64,000 nucleotides of DNA, taken from the NCBI RefSeq assembly GCF_037975245.1, contig NC_092580.1, forward strand, positions 16,938,001 to 17,002,000, given 5' to 3'. The DNA is from Apostichopus japonicus (lineage: Eukaryota > Echinodermata > Holothuroidea > Aspidochirotida > Stichopodidae). Below are positions 11,229 to 26,200 of this stretch, piece after piece. Below the pieces are notes generated by a model. The model did no database searches, was not told where the DNA came from, and was given only the letters and a program-made list of their open reading frames with translations. A program made the translations under genes and the position numbers. Position 1 is the stretch's first letter; every line of letters begins with the position of its first letter.

Positions 11229-14200
11229 ATGAGTACCAGCATTCTGAAGATGGGGGATATTGTTTCCCTATATGCAGAGGGAACAGTGAATGGATTCCTA
11301 AGCACCTTAGGGTAAGTTCATGTTGTAGAATGTAGATTTTAAATCAGAGAGTAGATATTCTTCAAAGCCAACTGATTTTAGAAATATCATCTTTTCAATA
11401 AGTTGCATAGAATTCTTATTAGGCAAAAATAAACTTTTCTTGCAATTGTGGAATTTTTGTCATTTTATTCAAGATGTTTGGTGTACCTGTACAACATAAC
11501 TGTGAATTACTGGGCAATGGGGATTGTCACTTGGTGACATACTGTACTGTATGACAAGAATAACGAGATCCACATCATAGAGAAATATATCAAAAAAGAT
11601 CCTGCATGATCCTGCATAGCAATGTAGCTTAACAATGTGTGCTACTTTAAACAAAGCATTAACACGTGCGCTATAACTCAGGGTGACATACAACCTGCTG
11701 TACTGTATGCTTTATCGGGATTGTGTGACATGATTCTGAAAATTTTCTGTGGGGAAAATGCACAAACACACAGGTATTTCATGTCCAGTTAAAGTGTTGA
11801 TCAAAACGTATAGTATCTAAAATTGTTCCATTCAGGACTTTTCTATGTAAATAACAATCTTATTTTTAAAAGCTGAACCAGGAAAGGCACAAGGCTACTA
11901 AAAGCAACATATACGTCTGCTCTCAGTTTGAGATACAGTGTGTGATCAGCACAGGCATGCTTCAATTTTGGTAAATTATGTTAATTCTTTCAAATTGTTC
12001 CTAACACCAGATGTAAACAGATTGCAGCACTGTACCTAGTTTTTCAAACTTTCCCATCCATAGTGAACCTAGCTGTTATGATAATGTTAGCAGTTAGCAC
12101 TATTTTAGTTGTGCAATGTGCATACAGCACACCTGTTCTATACAAAACAGTAGGATAGAGTGGAACAGGCATTACTGTTGATAGTATTGTACATCAATCT
12201 TAAACATTTTCTTTTCAGCCTGGTAGATGACAGATGTGTGGTAAGGCCTGATGCTGGAGACCTCTCCAATCCACCCACAAAATTCAGAGGTAGGTGCAAT
12301 ATTCACAGATATTGAATAATATTTGTTTGCACAGCAAACATGTAAGAATTTTTTGTGGTCGTTCCTTGGACAACCTAGCCTTACATTTTGGTTGTCTGAA
12401 GAGCAAGTTGGGTTGTCCCAAATACTGTACCTGTACATAACAAAACAATGACCAATGTATGCACTGTAGGAGAAATGTGTAGGTTGGTGAAAAGAATGTT
12501 TCCCAGCTTTGGGGCGATACCAATTTAACGTTTTACGTATTTGGGGTACTTAGTTACAACCTGGATTTGATGTACCTGTAAAACAACTAGTCGTTGGCTG
12601 GAAAACCTGGATTCCAAACAGAAGTTCGGTCATCTGACACTGGACAACCCTTAAAAATTTGCCCTGGTGTGCTACAAAATACATATTGACCTTTTCTGTT
12701 TGTTCCGAACTTCATTTTATCGATCTAGTTATTAATGCAGAGATATGTACAACAGCATAAGTATGAGTGCAAGAAGACCCCACCCCCCCTCCCCTTATAC
12801 AGTTACACGTCTGCTATCATTCCCTAGTATCTGTATACCAGATTTCCAAATGCTCCAAACTCTAGTGCGAGCAATGAAGAGGAGGAGAAGTATGAGCACA
12901 GGCAACAAGTTTCTGTTTATTGTGATGACCTGTTGACCTGAATATTCATTTTTGTCCAAACTCTGAATAGTTCCCTGGGGCAATTCCTTTGCAAAACTCT
13001 CATTTTTATATAAAATATTTACACATTCCATCAAATCTGAAAGAGAAACAAATTTGAACGGTATCAATGTAGTGTTAGCACTATTCTATTACCAGTTTAA
13101 CTTAATTTGAACGTTTGACAGGGCATGACAAAGGATGGCAATAATGAAAGCTTGTGAAGGGAATAGCAGGGTTTTATGTGCAATTTATTTGTGATCCAAC
13201 TTTTCACACTCTGTGGTAGTGGCAGGTTGACTTTACTAGAAGACAATGAATTATGGATGAATTTTACAAAGAACCCCGTCCTCTGTAACAAGGATTGAAT
13301 ATGGTTCTGAACATTAGTGTTTGAACTGTTTAGTTGTGCTTGGCCTAGGCTGTTTACATGTTAGACTATGTTGCAACCTGCCTGGCCTAGGCCTCTTGTA
13401 GTCAGTAGTAGGAGGCAACTATGGCACTTAAACAGTTAGGCCTTACTGTTCATTTGCAGACAAGGCATGACAAGATGTGACTTTGTTAATCTATTTTGGA
13501 AGTGTTAAGTTTAGTAGAGACTTTTATTTTTGTTTAATAATTCACATCATCAAAAAGGCTGATGTTAAATTTGGTGATATTTTTAGAAGCTACAGTGATG
13601 AGTATATATGTGCAATTAAAATTTAATCTTGCAAGTTTGACCTAACTTAAGAGTTAAAGACTGGGAAAAACTATACAAGTTGATGGTGTATGTATGTAAC
13701 ACCTGCTTGTAAATATGATAACTCAAAAAGTTCATGGTGGATTAACCACATTCTTGGAATGGGAATCTGTCTCATGGATTACAAAAACCCCATTCTTTTC
13801 TGTGAAGGTCAACAGAGGTCAAAGTCTGAAAATTGTAAACATGATTACTAAAAAAACTACCTCATCAATTGTTGAAGTTCATATTTATTATATGTAGATA
13901 CCCCTTGAGGAGTAAAAGAACTTTATCGAAATTGGTGGAGGTCAAAGGTCATTTGAAGTCAACATAGTTCAAAGTCAGGAAGCGGTGGCATTTGAAGCAA
14001 TGAGGCTTAGCAATCGGAAGGTTCCGGGTTATATACCGAGTCGGGTCATAGTAAGGTGGGTTTCTCGTCCAAGAGCAAGCTACAGTTTTCTCATCTGAAA
14101 TGACTTTCTAAAATTGAAAAGATTTCAAATTTGAGTTGAATTGGAAGCCACCCGACCTGTAAGTTTTTAATCCATAAGCCCTTCCGTGTTTCTCCCACAT

Positions 14201-17200
14201 TTGTAGTCGCTTGAACAATTGCTGATTATTATTATTATGATTCTTTTTGTTATACTGTAACTACACATAAAAATGTTGTCAGTAAAATTGCTCCCAAAAT
14301 TTCAACATGCATTTAAAACCATATATGTTCTCTTCTTTAATGCTGTAATCCTGCTAATCAATGTCAGTTGAATGAGGAAGAAATTAGGCAGAGTCTGGAT
14401 TACCTCCAACAATGGGCTTGATAATGATAGCTCATTTGGTAAAGCATGGGAATGTGTAATATTAAGGCCACAGCATATCAAATCCTATTGTAGCCAGTGT
14501 ACACTTCAAATTAAATCTTCTTTTGTCCAAATTCTTAAGTAAAATCGCAGCCAGGAAAATTCTCTTCTAATCATTTATATACCTGTACTTATAAATTATA
14601 AATTTCAGATAAAACTTATCAGGACGGATACAGGATGTTTATTTAAATCTGATCATGGATTATATTCCTTTGTCGGTCTTTTTAGCACATTTTGGGTTAA
14701 TATAACTGACCTTTGAAGACAGCTACAAATGACTACTGTAGGTACAGTACAGTAACTCTTCCCTACTATTGTGACTTACTGTAACACACATAGTTTTGCA
14801 AGTTATTTAGAACTCCCATTTACCATGGTGGCCAAATTTGGCAATTGATTTATTAACTTAATTGTAATTTAACCATATACTATTGAGGTCAAGATTAATT
14901 GCTGTGTTGGTTATCCTGTAAGGCAAGCTTGTGTTGAATTACCAATACATACCAAGTGAATGAAACTTAACACATGATAATGGTACACAGTACTGACAGT
15001 AGCTGTACAAAGATCACTATAGTAAGTGTACAGTTAAATCGATAGCATATAACTAGTTAACTCTTGAAGGAGTGGTGCGACTCTCTCGATTAAAATAAGC
15101 TTGTCAGGTAGCCAAATAAACAGTACCCCTGGCAAGTTATGAGTCCTTGAACATTTGTTAGACATTTAATTTAGCATAAAGTATTCCATTCAATACACTG
15201 ACTGTGTCCCTGGGACTGTGCCTACATGATTTATCTCTGTTCCCTGCTGTACATCAGTAGGCTTTATATAAGTCAGTCAGCATGCTATTAAATATTTTTA
15301 ACAAGAGTGATTTTAAATTGCACACATTGCTCGCCCCATAATTTTGTGAGTACAGTTAATGCTGCCATGCTCTAACTGTCCATATGGTTCCTGAGAAAGT
15401 GGGACACCATGTTTTGAAGTAAATTTATTGCTGATATTTAACACATTTGAAGACTTTATAAAACTGTAGCTGCATGCAAGGATGAAAAACATAATGAGTG
15501 TTTGTTTTACTGTACAGTGTAAATCTTATATTGCAGCATGTGGTCCTTTCATCGTTCCATACGGCTTTAAATTTCCAATCATATTTCTCTAATAATATGC
15601 CTGCAGTCAGCAAATATTCAATGTTATTCAGATGTGATAAATAAGTTATAACCAGGTATTATGCCACGTGACTTTGTAACTTAGATATCTACAGTAATTA
15701 GCATGAACTAATTGCTACATTCTGTTAAATAGCAGCTATCTGCAACATCATACAATACAGTACATGAATCTATAATGAAGTTAATCTCAGCTCTCACTGA
15801 ACCTAACAGTGAGTCAGTCAAACTGCACAACCATCTTTTCATCAGTTGTACTGTTTTTGCTTTTTACCTTCTTCCTCACTCTAGTCGTTAAGTCTTTGAC
15901 AGTTTGGAAAGAGTGTAAGATTTCCATTAAAAATACTGTGCACAATCAGTGTACTCTAGGTACAGTACCAATACTCTAGCTTGAATACACAAATGCTAAT
16001 TAATGCAATTTATTAGGAAAAACTGGTCTAGTCCAGATCTACTCTAGATGGCTGTAGTACTGTAGTGTACTGTACATGCACTACAGTAGCTGATGAATGT
16101 CAAATATGATGAATTTTTTCTACTGGTAGTTTATCTCAGGGTCTTCCATCATTAAAGTGACCTCTATAGCAATGGAATTTATTTAAGCACAGGTGTGGAC
16201 AAACACTGTGGTAAGCAATGAGTTATTCAGGACTTTAAAATATCTGATAGGACAATGGTACTTTTCAATAATGGATTATTTAGAATGATGTATTGGTAGA
16301 ATATGTTAAAGAAGATGCCAGGCCTGTCTCTATTGGGAGTCATTATTATTATTTCAGTGATCAAATATCATGCAGCGATCATATAATGGTATGTGAAGTA
16401 AGATATTCTTTCTCATGCATGATTATCTGCTTCCTAAATAATTGGATCTGACATTAAATGTAATTTGAGTAATTTAACTTGATCATTTTGCCAATAGTGA
16501 GCCTGGAGATCAAGGGTCGAACAATGGTTGGTTCAGTGAACCCTCTTACCTGTCTCCTCTCAAGTCCCAACAAAGCCGTTTTCTAAAGTGTATATTTTCT
16601 AACAAATATGGTAAATTTAGCACTTTGCCCCTATGACCCATACATCCAGGTCAAACCCACTTCCTCCTTACACCCTCCCCAGCCTGATACTAGAATCCAC
16701 TGTGTTCTCACAGGATTTTGTTAACTTGATTGCGATGATCTTGCCTTGGGTGTGAAGCTGTATTATGAATGTTTTCCAGCTAAAGTTCTGCTTTGAAAAG
16801 TGTGCTGTCTTTTTTTAGGTTTTAGCCAGTCTTATAAGTGACATTACTTGGTGTTGGTACTGTATGGTTTGTTTCATGAGAGGATGCCTGGCAGAGAAAT
16901 CAAGGTTACTGTGGCATTCTTACCTCTTAATTCTCTGAATTTTCATCGAAAAGTGAATTAGGACTTGGTATAAGCTGGATGAGAATGGTGTTCATGCTTG
17001 TCTCATACATTTTGAATTTAACTGTTGAGCAGCTTCCTAACCCTACTGTTGGGCTTCGCTACCAACACTAATCTAACATCAATCAAGATTTGGATCTATA
17101 TATTGTAACCGCTGTTGGCATTTCTACATAGTTTTCTTCCCACCAGATGCGCCTATATAGTCCAATATTTGTTCATGTAGTGAGTTCTCTTCACACAATG

Positions 17201-20200
17201 ATCATGTCCAATTAGGTGATAATTTGCGGTAATTACTACTCAGTGTCAGTAACAACTGCAGCCACCACTTACAATAGTCATCTTTATTGCAGCTGCTTGT
17301 GAAGGTTTTACAGGACTTGTCTGTGATTGATATCTGTTGGAACTAGCTTGAATTGGAAAACATGTAAAAGTTAGAGGAACCGACATTTTGATTTTGGCAA
17401 GATATTCAGAGGCTAAATGTTCACAAAAACACACAACTTTTCAGTAGGCCTCTGAAGAAGATCTTGCTAAGATAAAAATATTTTTTATTTATTTACCTGC
17501 ATAGGATTTTGCAGTAGATAAACTGTTTGCAAAGAGTTTCTCTCTCTTTCTCTTTGAGATGTAGTATGAAATGTCAGATAGTTGTGGCACAGTTTACACA
17601 CTTATTAAAACATGTATACGTCTTACAGTATGCATATGTCATGATATGTGCGTTGGTTTCACGGTAGACAAAGTTTGTTGCAAAGACTACAGTGTCAGCT
17701 GTTTTAATACAGAACTGTTGAACAGTTATACTTGTTACGTCAATGCTGATGATGCAGTTCCTCACTGTGCACATGTAGATTGAAATACTCATGCCTTTCT
17801 GACTTTTATTTAATCATTTTGACGGACAGATTTTTGTAGCCATTGTGATTGATGCTGATGTAATTACAGCTACAGTACTGTAGGGCTTGGAAGAATAGTA
17901 TGTACATCAATTTGTTTTCTTCATTTAAGAAAATAATTTTATTTACAGCACAGTGTGATGTACAGTACCTTGCAATCAAGTCGATTATTAAAAACAAAGT
18001 CCTAGTCAGCTTTAAGGTGATTACATATGACTTTCACAGTTAGGCATAACAATTGAAGGGTGTATGCAATGAAAAGTCCTTGTTCGTTATAACAATAGAA
18101 GTCTTTGTTCGTTATAACAATAGAATGCACTTTCTCGGCATATCCATTATAAGAAACAGGTTTCCTATGGATACATTGGGAAATTGTAGATTTTATAATT
18201 GCGGTTCAGAATGGAGGAATACATGTATGCATACTAATAATCTAGTATTAAGGTATATACAAATTAACCTAAATTTTGCTGTTAGTAAATTATAGTTTTC
18301 CTGACTTTTCCATAATTTGTATAATTCCAGACTTTTTCTACTTAGTTGAAAAATAGGGAATCTCTTCTCAAATTTATTACAAACATATGTATTAATGGTT
18401 GTGTGATGTTTACAAGAAAGAAGATTACCTAGTATGATCGTAAACTTCAGTTCTTGTTTGGTACCTGAAAGTCATTGAACAAAAGTAACAGTACCTCACT
18501 AATGTTGAGTTGAACTAAAGGTAATGTAAAATATTCCACACACACATGTAGGAAATCATGGGAGGACTAAAACATAAAACAAATACAGCTTTATAAGATG
18601 CAAATGCAATAATTCTCACAACCACCCACATAAATCCCCCTGAATAACAAATGAGAATGGGAAAAGGAAAAGGAAATGTCAAAAGTGATGCGTTTGAAGA
18701 ATATTGTGCAATGTAGAATTTTTGAAAATACTGTACTACTATGATAATTGTTAAATTGGTCAGTAGGCTTGTATTGTTTTTTTTTTTGCTGTGCTTAACA
18801 GGCCACTTGTGTAGGAAGACCTGTATTGTTAAATGTAGACACACTGTGATGAATGAAATACTATACTTTCTTTCCTTTCTTTGCAGACTGCCTGTTTAAG
18901 ATATGTCCATCGAACAGGTACACAGCTCAAAATCAGTTCTGGAAAGCTGCAAAGCCCACAGTGTCCAATGCTCCTGATGCGGTGCTTCTTAAGAAATTGC
19001 AGGTAAACTGTTAGCCTGTTTTTATTCCTTTTTTTTCTTTGGGGGGGGGGGGTTGGGGAGGGTGATGTATTTTGCAGGTTCCAGTCATGTAGGTCAAAAT
19101 CTGCTATTTGGATGGCCTGTGTGATCAATGCAAAACAACCAAAGATATGTGTAGTTGCCAATTAAGTTTGCTTAATAGTGCTGTCTTTCTGCTGGTAGGC
19201 TGACAGTGTTGTTGTGATGCAGTATACAAATATCAGCTAAAGGTATGATTGTTTCACAAAATTTGCCTCTTTGATATCAGGAAGTGAAGCAATACTTCTC
19301 CAAAAAGAAACAATGAATGTTGTATCATCTTCAAGATGTTTGTACCCACAACAATTGATTTCACTCTCTTACTGCACAATATATAGGAAAATCTAGTTAG
19401 CAGCTGAAAAAATATTACAGTGCCAAATTCTCAGTGTCACTCATGCTTTGCAATGCAGTAAATTTATCTGACTATATTTTGCAAAATGTTGCTGTGGTAT
19501 GTTCAATGACAGGGGAAGGGGCAAAGGAGGGAGCCATGGTCCCCCACCTTCCATCAGTCAGCTGATTCAGTCTGGTTTTTTTTACAGAACAGCTGGGAAG
19601 ATTGAGTGTACACCCTCTTTTTAAAAAAAAAAGTCAATAAATCAAGAGCACCACGTTGTGTTTTAGCTAATTATAGACCTTCTTTGTCGTCTACTGTACA
19701 TGCCTCAGAATGCATAAGTTGATGTCTAAATTTATATATCCCTTACTTAGGAGTTAAGCTTCAAAGACCGCAGGACCACATCCTCTCCTTTGTAAACTCC
19801 CTCATTTGCCTCCGGCCCCTCCTTACAGGTTTGGAACTTACCTTAATCAGCCAGAGGAATTTTAAAAGTTACCTTCCACCTCCCCATCCTGTCTCACCTT
19901 GACTGCTTGTACAATGATGTAACATAGATGTTTGGATGTATGGTTGAAATAACCCAGGCATAGAATTTCACTACTTAAGTAAGTCACTTGCTAAAAAATG
20001 TCAGTGCCCTTTTCATTTTTGCGCTACTGGCAATGTACAGTAGGGCAAAATCCCCTGGCATATAGCCAATTAACAACTTAAATTTCAAGTTACCATAAGT
20101 GTATTGTATACACTGATTTTAGAAACTATACAGTACATCCAGTGTTCGACTTATGGCCAAAAAATTGCATAGCAACAAATTTCGACAATTGCTATACAAT

Positions 20201-23200
20201 ATTTTTGTTGCATAGCAGTTCCCCAATATTGAATAGCAGTTTTGAAATTACCACAAAACGGACCAAATGTTGGCGATCAATGTATTAACTAGAAAATGTT
20301 TGTTTATTATTATTATTTATACTAGTGTTGCTACGATAATCGTTTTCAATATCGGTATCGGCCGATATTTGCAATATCGGCAGCATATCGGTATCGGTAA
20401 AATTTTGCCTAATTGCCGATAACAGCAAACCGATATTGAACTTTTCTTTTTAACAGCAGAGCTACCTGTACTTATTTATACTTGCAATGATTTGCTAATC
20501 TGCCCAAGACGATCCACTTCTTTAGCGTCAGTTAAACTCAGATTCATTTTCGATTAATACCCATGGAAACCTGACTCTCCGTAACATCTAAAAACACGTC
20601 TACGGCGCGTGAATATAACCAATGACCTTCGTGAACCTTGGCCTACACACAGCATTAGTGCAGCATATACACTGTACTAACCATTCATTTCCTCAAAGGC
20701 CTCCGTGAAAACCTTGAACATGATGCATACAGTAACTGCACAGTTCAGCAGTGTTGGAAAACCTTGTTCAATTTCCCGCGAACACACTGCCGATTTCCCG
20801 CCGGTGTTCGCCTGCCTAGCACGCGTAACGTGCGAGCATAAAGGCGTGGTGTCCAGGGGCCCGTCTTAGGGCTATGGTGGGGTCATGGGGTAGAACCCCT
20901 CGTGGGGATCCTGGGGGCGAAAGCCCCCGAAAATTGTTGTCATTTTTTGCGATGTCTGGCGATGAAAAAATTCGCAGTTGAGGATGCAAAATACTGACAA
21001 CTTTTTTTATTTAAATTGTCACGAAACTGATGAAAATTTTAAAATGACAAGTTAAAGTAGCTATATTATGTTATAAAATGAAAAGAGATTTAATCTGTCT
21101 TTCAATCTTTAAAAAGTGCAACTTACAAAACTTCCGATATAATGAAACAAACAACGTTCAGCAAAGCCCTGTTTCTAGACTGCCTAACAATGAATAGCGT
21201 GCACTATGCGTACATTTTTACAACTGCAGTGTTTAACCCTATACCCAACTACTGTACCACGGTACATGTGCTGCGAATTTGCCCAGGTACCTTCCCAACA
21301 ACTGTGAGCTCATCCCCTGTGTAACAACTGTTTGTTAACATTTTTTTGGCACGTTGCCAGGGAACCTTTTAGTTACGTGAGATCCGTAACCGCAGAGGTG
21401 GTTAGGCTATTTGCTTTACACTTAACTATGGTAGGATATTATTTTTTCAGGTTTTTTTTTTCGCTATACGGTCAAATGAATAAGTTGTACATTGAGTATA
21501 AACTCAATAAATTATAACTTCTACATTGTGATCGACAGTTCGTAAGTTAAGGTTTGAGTGTTTGCTCCCAAATCTGACTAGGAATTTGTATCGCACAAAT
21601 CGGCACAATGTGCGATGCTGATTTGGAAACGTCTCGCAAGTTTGTCGTTTTGGATCGCATTTTGCGATGCGATACCGGAAATATCGAACACTGAGTACAT
21701 CATGTATGTATGTATGTTTCTAATTTAAACAACATAGTGCAGTCAAGAAGGCATTTTAAAACGAAAGGAACCGATCAGATAGTTAAATGTTTAATTTGGT
21801 CACTGAATAAAACTAGGCAAAACCATTCAGTTAAAAACTCCAGTGAATCCAAATCGTTAGATACTGCTTTGCATACAGCACAATTGACTATTTTGTACAG
21901 TAATGGATTGCAGTTTGAACGTCAACTATGCTGTACTGTAACTATATGGAAACACAGTGTAGATGTAAAAGAGCCTACCTGCAACTAATTTGTTTGAGTA
22001 CAGTACATGTTACAAGCCTGAGCTCTGATTAATCATTAGATCAATCACTATCAGCTATATAGTTGGGATTTGTTCTAGGGAATCATCATCATCACCCAGA
22101 CCTGCCTGAATGTCAGAGAGATAAAAGAAAAAGGCAGCAGTCCAAAAAGCAATGTGTTGTTTTTGGCTGCTTCATTCTGACAGTATTAGGTCAGGTAGTT
22201 AGGTCTCAACCATTACAGATACCTTTGGGAGAATTACCATTGAAGAAGGTAAACTGATATCTCCCCCTTCTGATTTGTTTGCATTTAAAGGTGTAAATAT
22301 TTGACTTAGATGAACCCTGCTAAGATTTAAATGTCAGGGAGGCAATTTTCTGTTCTTGTACATGTACATTATGTAGGATATGATTGGTTCCTTAATGGGG
22401 TCTCTGAAGGGAGTGTGGATTTGTGAGGTGCTTTAATCTTAATGTCAAATATCAAAAATTGGTAGAAAATATGATACTGAGGTATTGTTACATTTATAAA
22501 TTTCTAGTTATAAAATATACAAAAGTGTTCAGTATCAGGTGAACTATTCTTTTTACAGTGCACTGTATGTCTCATATGGTTTTACCAAAGCCTATCGTCG
22601 TACAGGAGACATACAGTAGTACATTATACCATGATGATACTATTGATGACAGTACTGTATGAGGCACTGAGTGTTGTGTTAATGTTACAGTGCTGTCATT
22701 TGAATGTTAATCATTCAGTAAATTTACCAAATGGCAAGTCCATGTAGTAAAATCTAAGGGATTGATAACCTTTTCATACTGTGATGCCGTTGGTCATCAT
22801 ATATGTCGCCCTCTATTTGTCGTAGGCTACATTACGTAATAATTACAGGTCACGTGATGTCTGCTCACCAGCTCAGCTGAAGCAGACCTCACGACTTGTG
22901 ACCAGTCTTCGCTCCCGATCTGAATCGTTCGGTTCGGTAGTAGCCCTGGCTCCGACCATTGTGGTCGTACTTGTATCTGTCTTGTATTCGTCTTTTATAC
23001 ACTTTTGTACGTATCGTTATAGGACTCTACTTCGGTATTGAGACCTCGTTTGTGACCATTATCGTTAAGTGCATGTTTTTCTACCTATTATTGAGGGCTT
23101 CGTGCTGATGTATTGTTTGTACCGTGGCTGTTTATAGTAATAGATTGCGAAATCTACACAGCGCTTGTTCTTTACTCGTTTATCTATGTGTTATATCTTT

Positions 23201-26200
23201 TGCATGTAATAGCGAGATTTAAGGCTCGTCGTTTACTAACATACAACCATCCAAGCCGCATTTGTTTCCATACCACCACCAGTCCTCAGCAGGGAATATT
23301 TGGACGCCCCAGAATCTTAGACTGAGGTAGCGTTACATTGGTGGCAAGCGATCGGATTCTGTTTTCTGTTGAGCATGAATGATTTAATTAGCTTTGATTC
23401 GGACACCTGTGTGTCAAGGCAGGAACTGGTTTCCTGTAGGGAACAGAGTGTTGCACCCTGTTCGGGCTCACACCTTGAAAACAGAGTTCGCGAAGAACCC
23501 ACACTTAGTGAGATTCAGAATGGGAATGTTTTGTGTAATCAGGATTGGATGGTGGTAGATGAGTGCGTCCCCAGTGACGGCGGCTTGGATGGCAGTACGC
23601 TACCACGTGAGTATTTTTCAAATTCTCGTAATCATTACTTAAATGGGCCTAAGCGTTATAGCGAAGCAAGCTTCGGGGCTGCTAGGTCTCCGTCTGTGAC
23701 GGGCGACATACGTATGAGGGTTTCTCGTGATTTTGAGGAGAGAGAAAGAAACCAGCAGCCCCGGAATGTGGACGATGGTGTGAGTGAGAGGAGGGCAAAT
23801 GTGCCCCCTACTGAATGCCCTCGTAATTTTATTTCAAATAGTGTAGTTAAACTTGATCTGGGAAATGGTTTCAGTAGAACTGTGTCTAATAGGGAGAATG
23901 CACCGTTGATCAATATTGGTGATGGTTTATCGGATAGAGAAAGGGACACGTCAAGTCCCGCCCATATGGGGGTCAGGCATTCGCAGTCAGGGACTGCAGG
24001 GTACAATTTATATCAGTCTAGGGCTGATCATATGCCATTAGGGGGCGTACCTGGAAAAGGTTCCAGGGAAATTGATACAAGAAATGCGACCCAATATGGG
24101 GTGGAGGACTTGCAGCCAAGGGCTGCGCGTTACGAAATTCGTCAGTCTGGGACTGACAGTATGCCATGGGGTGGTGTAACTGGCCCGGGGCCAAGTGGAA
24201 TTTCGAGGGGTGATTCCCTCTCTAGGATCCGTTACCCTAGTGAGGATACAGTGTATAGAGATAAATATTTGATCAGTGGTGCAGGTAATTCTAGGTCAGT
24301 TCTAGAGGGGTTAGATAGAGCAGACGATAAGAAACGTTATCCTAGTGTAGGCGAATGGCATAAATGTAATAATTATGGTTACGACTTGGACTACCGTCCC
24401 TCCGTAAGTCGCCATGGAGCTGGCCATTATGTGAATAGGGAAGCTGGTAGAAGTTATAGGAGAATTGAAGATGATCAACTTAATTATAGACAAGTTGTCA
24501 ACAACTCGGATAGAAATGTGCAGTTGGGGGAATATTCCCCGCCCGTTAGATACCATTCTAATGATTTGCCTGTACCTCCCTCAGATTCCCGTATATACCC
24601 AAAGAGAACGGAAGTACGCCCCGTAGCATTTGACGGGAGTAGTGAGTGGAATGATTACATTGTACAGTTTGAATTGATAGCAGAAATGAATAGATGGGAT
24701 CCCCTTTCTAAAGGAATGCATCTTGCCACTTCCTTAAGAGGTGAAGCGCTGTCAGTATTAGGCGACCTTGATACCTCGATGCGTCGTAATTACGATTCGC
24801 TTGTTGCCGCCCTGTCCAAACGTTTTGGGTCACAAAATCAAACAGAATTATTCCGTGCTCAGTTAAAGAACAAACAAAGAAAGAAAGGTGAAAACCTTCC
24901 AGAATTAGCGCAGTCAGTCCGGAGATTGGTTAAATTAGCCTACCCTGAAGCTAAGTATGATCTACAAGAGACCTTGGCAAAAGATCATTTTATTGATGCG
25001 CTGGCTGATACTGACATGCGATGGGGAATATATCAGTCTCGCCCAAAGTGTTTGGACAGCGCAGTAAAAACAGCAATTGAATTTGAAACGTTTCAACAGG
25101 CTGAAAATCAGAGAAACAGTAGAAGGTTAGTTAGAGCTGTGTCAGGCCCCCCTGATACTGACCAGAAACTGGCGAAAGAGGTACAGAGTAATTTAGACCA
25201 AGTTGTAGAGAAAATGGTAGCTAAAATTCAGGAATGTTTTAAATCGTTAGAGAAGAGCCACGGGAATTCGGAAAAGCCTCATAAAAGAGAGGGTAAGAAT
25301 ATGATCAAGGACAACAAATGTTACAACTGCAAAGAAGTTGGGCATTTTGCTCGTAATTGTCCAAAACCTAAAGTATCTGATAACAATGGGACAAATCATA
25401 ACTCGGGAAACTAGTAAAAGCCGGTTCAGCGGGCCATGAGTCGGCTAGTGGTCCCAAAAGGCCCTTTGTTACGTCACTTAGTGAAAAGAATAATAGAGAT
25501 GGATTGTACGCAAGAATACAAATCCATGGTAGGACTTTAGATAGCTTGATTGATACGGGTGCAAATATTTGTGTGGTGAAACGTAGTATGTATCAGGAAA
25601 TTGTTCAGAGTGCACGGCCAAAGTTAGAGAGAACTGGAGAGGACTTGGTTATGGCCGATGATCGAAGTATACCGTTGTTCGGTTGTGGTAATTTTTCATT
25701 GAAGATGGGAGATTTTTCGGCCAGCCACCCGGTGTGGGTTGCAGACATATCTACTGATTTTATATTAGGGTGTGATTTCCTCGCAAAATACAAGTGCCAA
25801 ATAGATCTAGGCCTTGGTCAGATAAAAATTGGGAATATTGTGGTTCAATGTTTCGGCAACGAGAGATTGAATGCCCCTAGTAACGTAGTGAATAGAATCA
25901 CGGTAGCTGAGACAGTCTGCATAAGTCCAGGCCAGGAAATTGTAGTACCAGGTAAACTTGTCAATAAATTAGACGGAACAGAGTTTATTGTAGAGCCTTG
26001 TGAAAATTTTGTAAAGAAACACTCGATTATGGTAGCTAAAGCTGTGGTTAATCCCCAGAGTCACGTGATACCAATCCGTATGATTAATGTAGATTCAGTG
26101 CCGGTCACGGTGTATGAAGGAGTTACGGCGGCCACGTGTGAGCCTGTAGAGGAAGTTTTATCGGTACAAAACACGGAGGGTGACACTTCCAATGAGGGTG

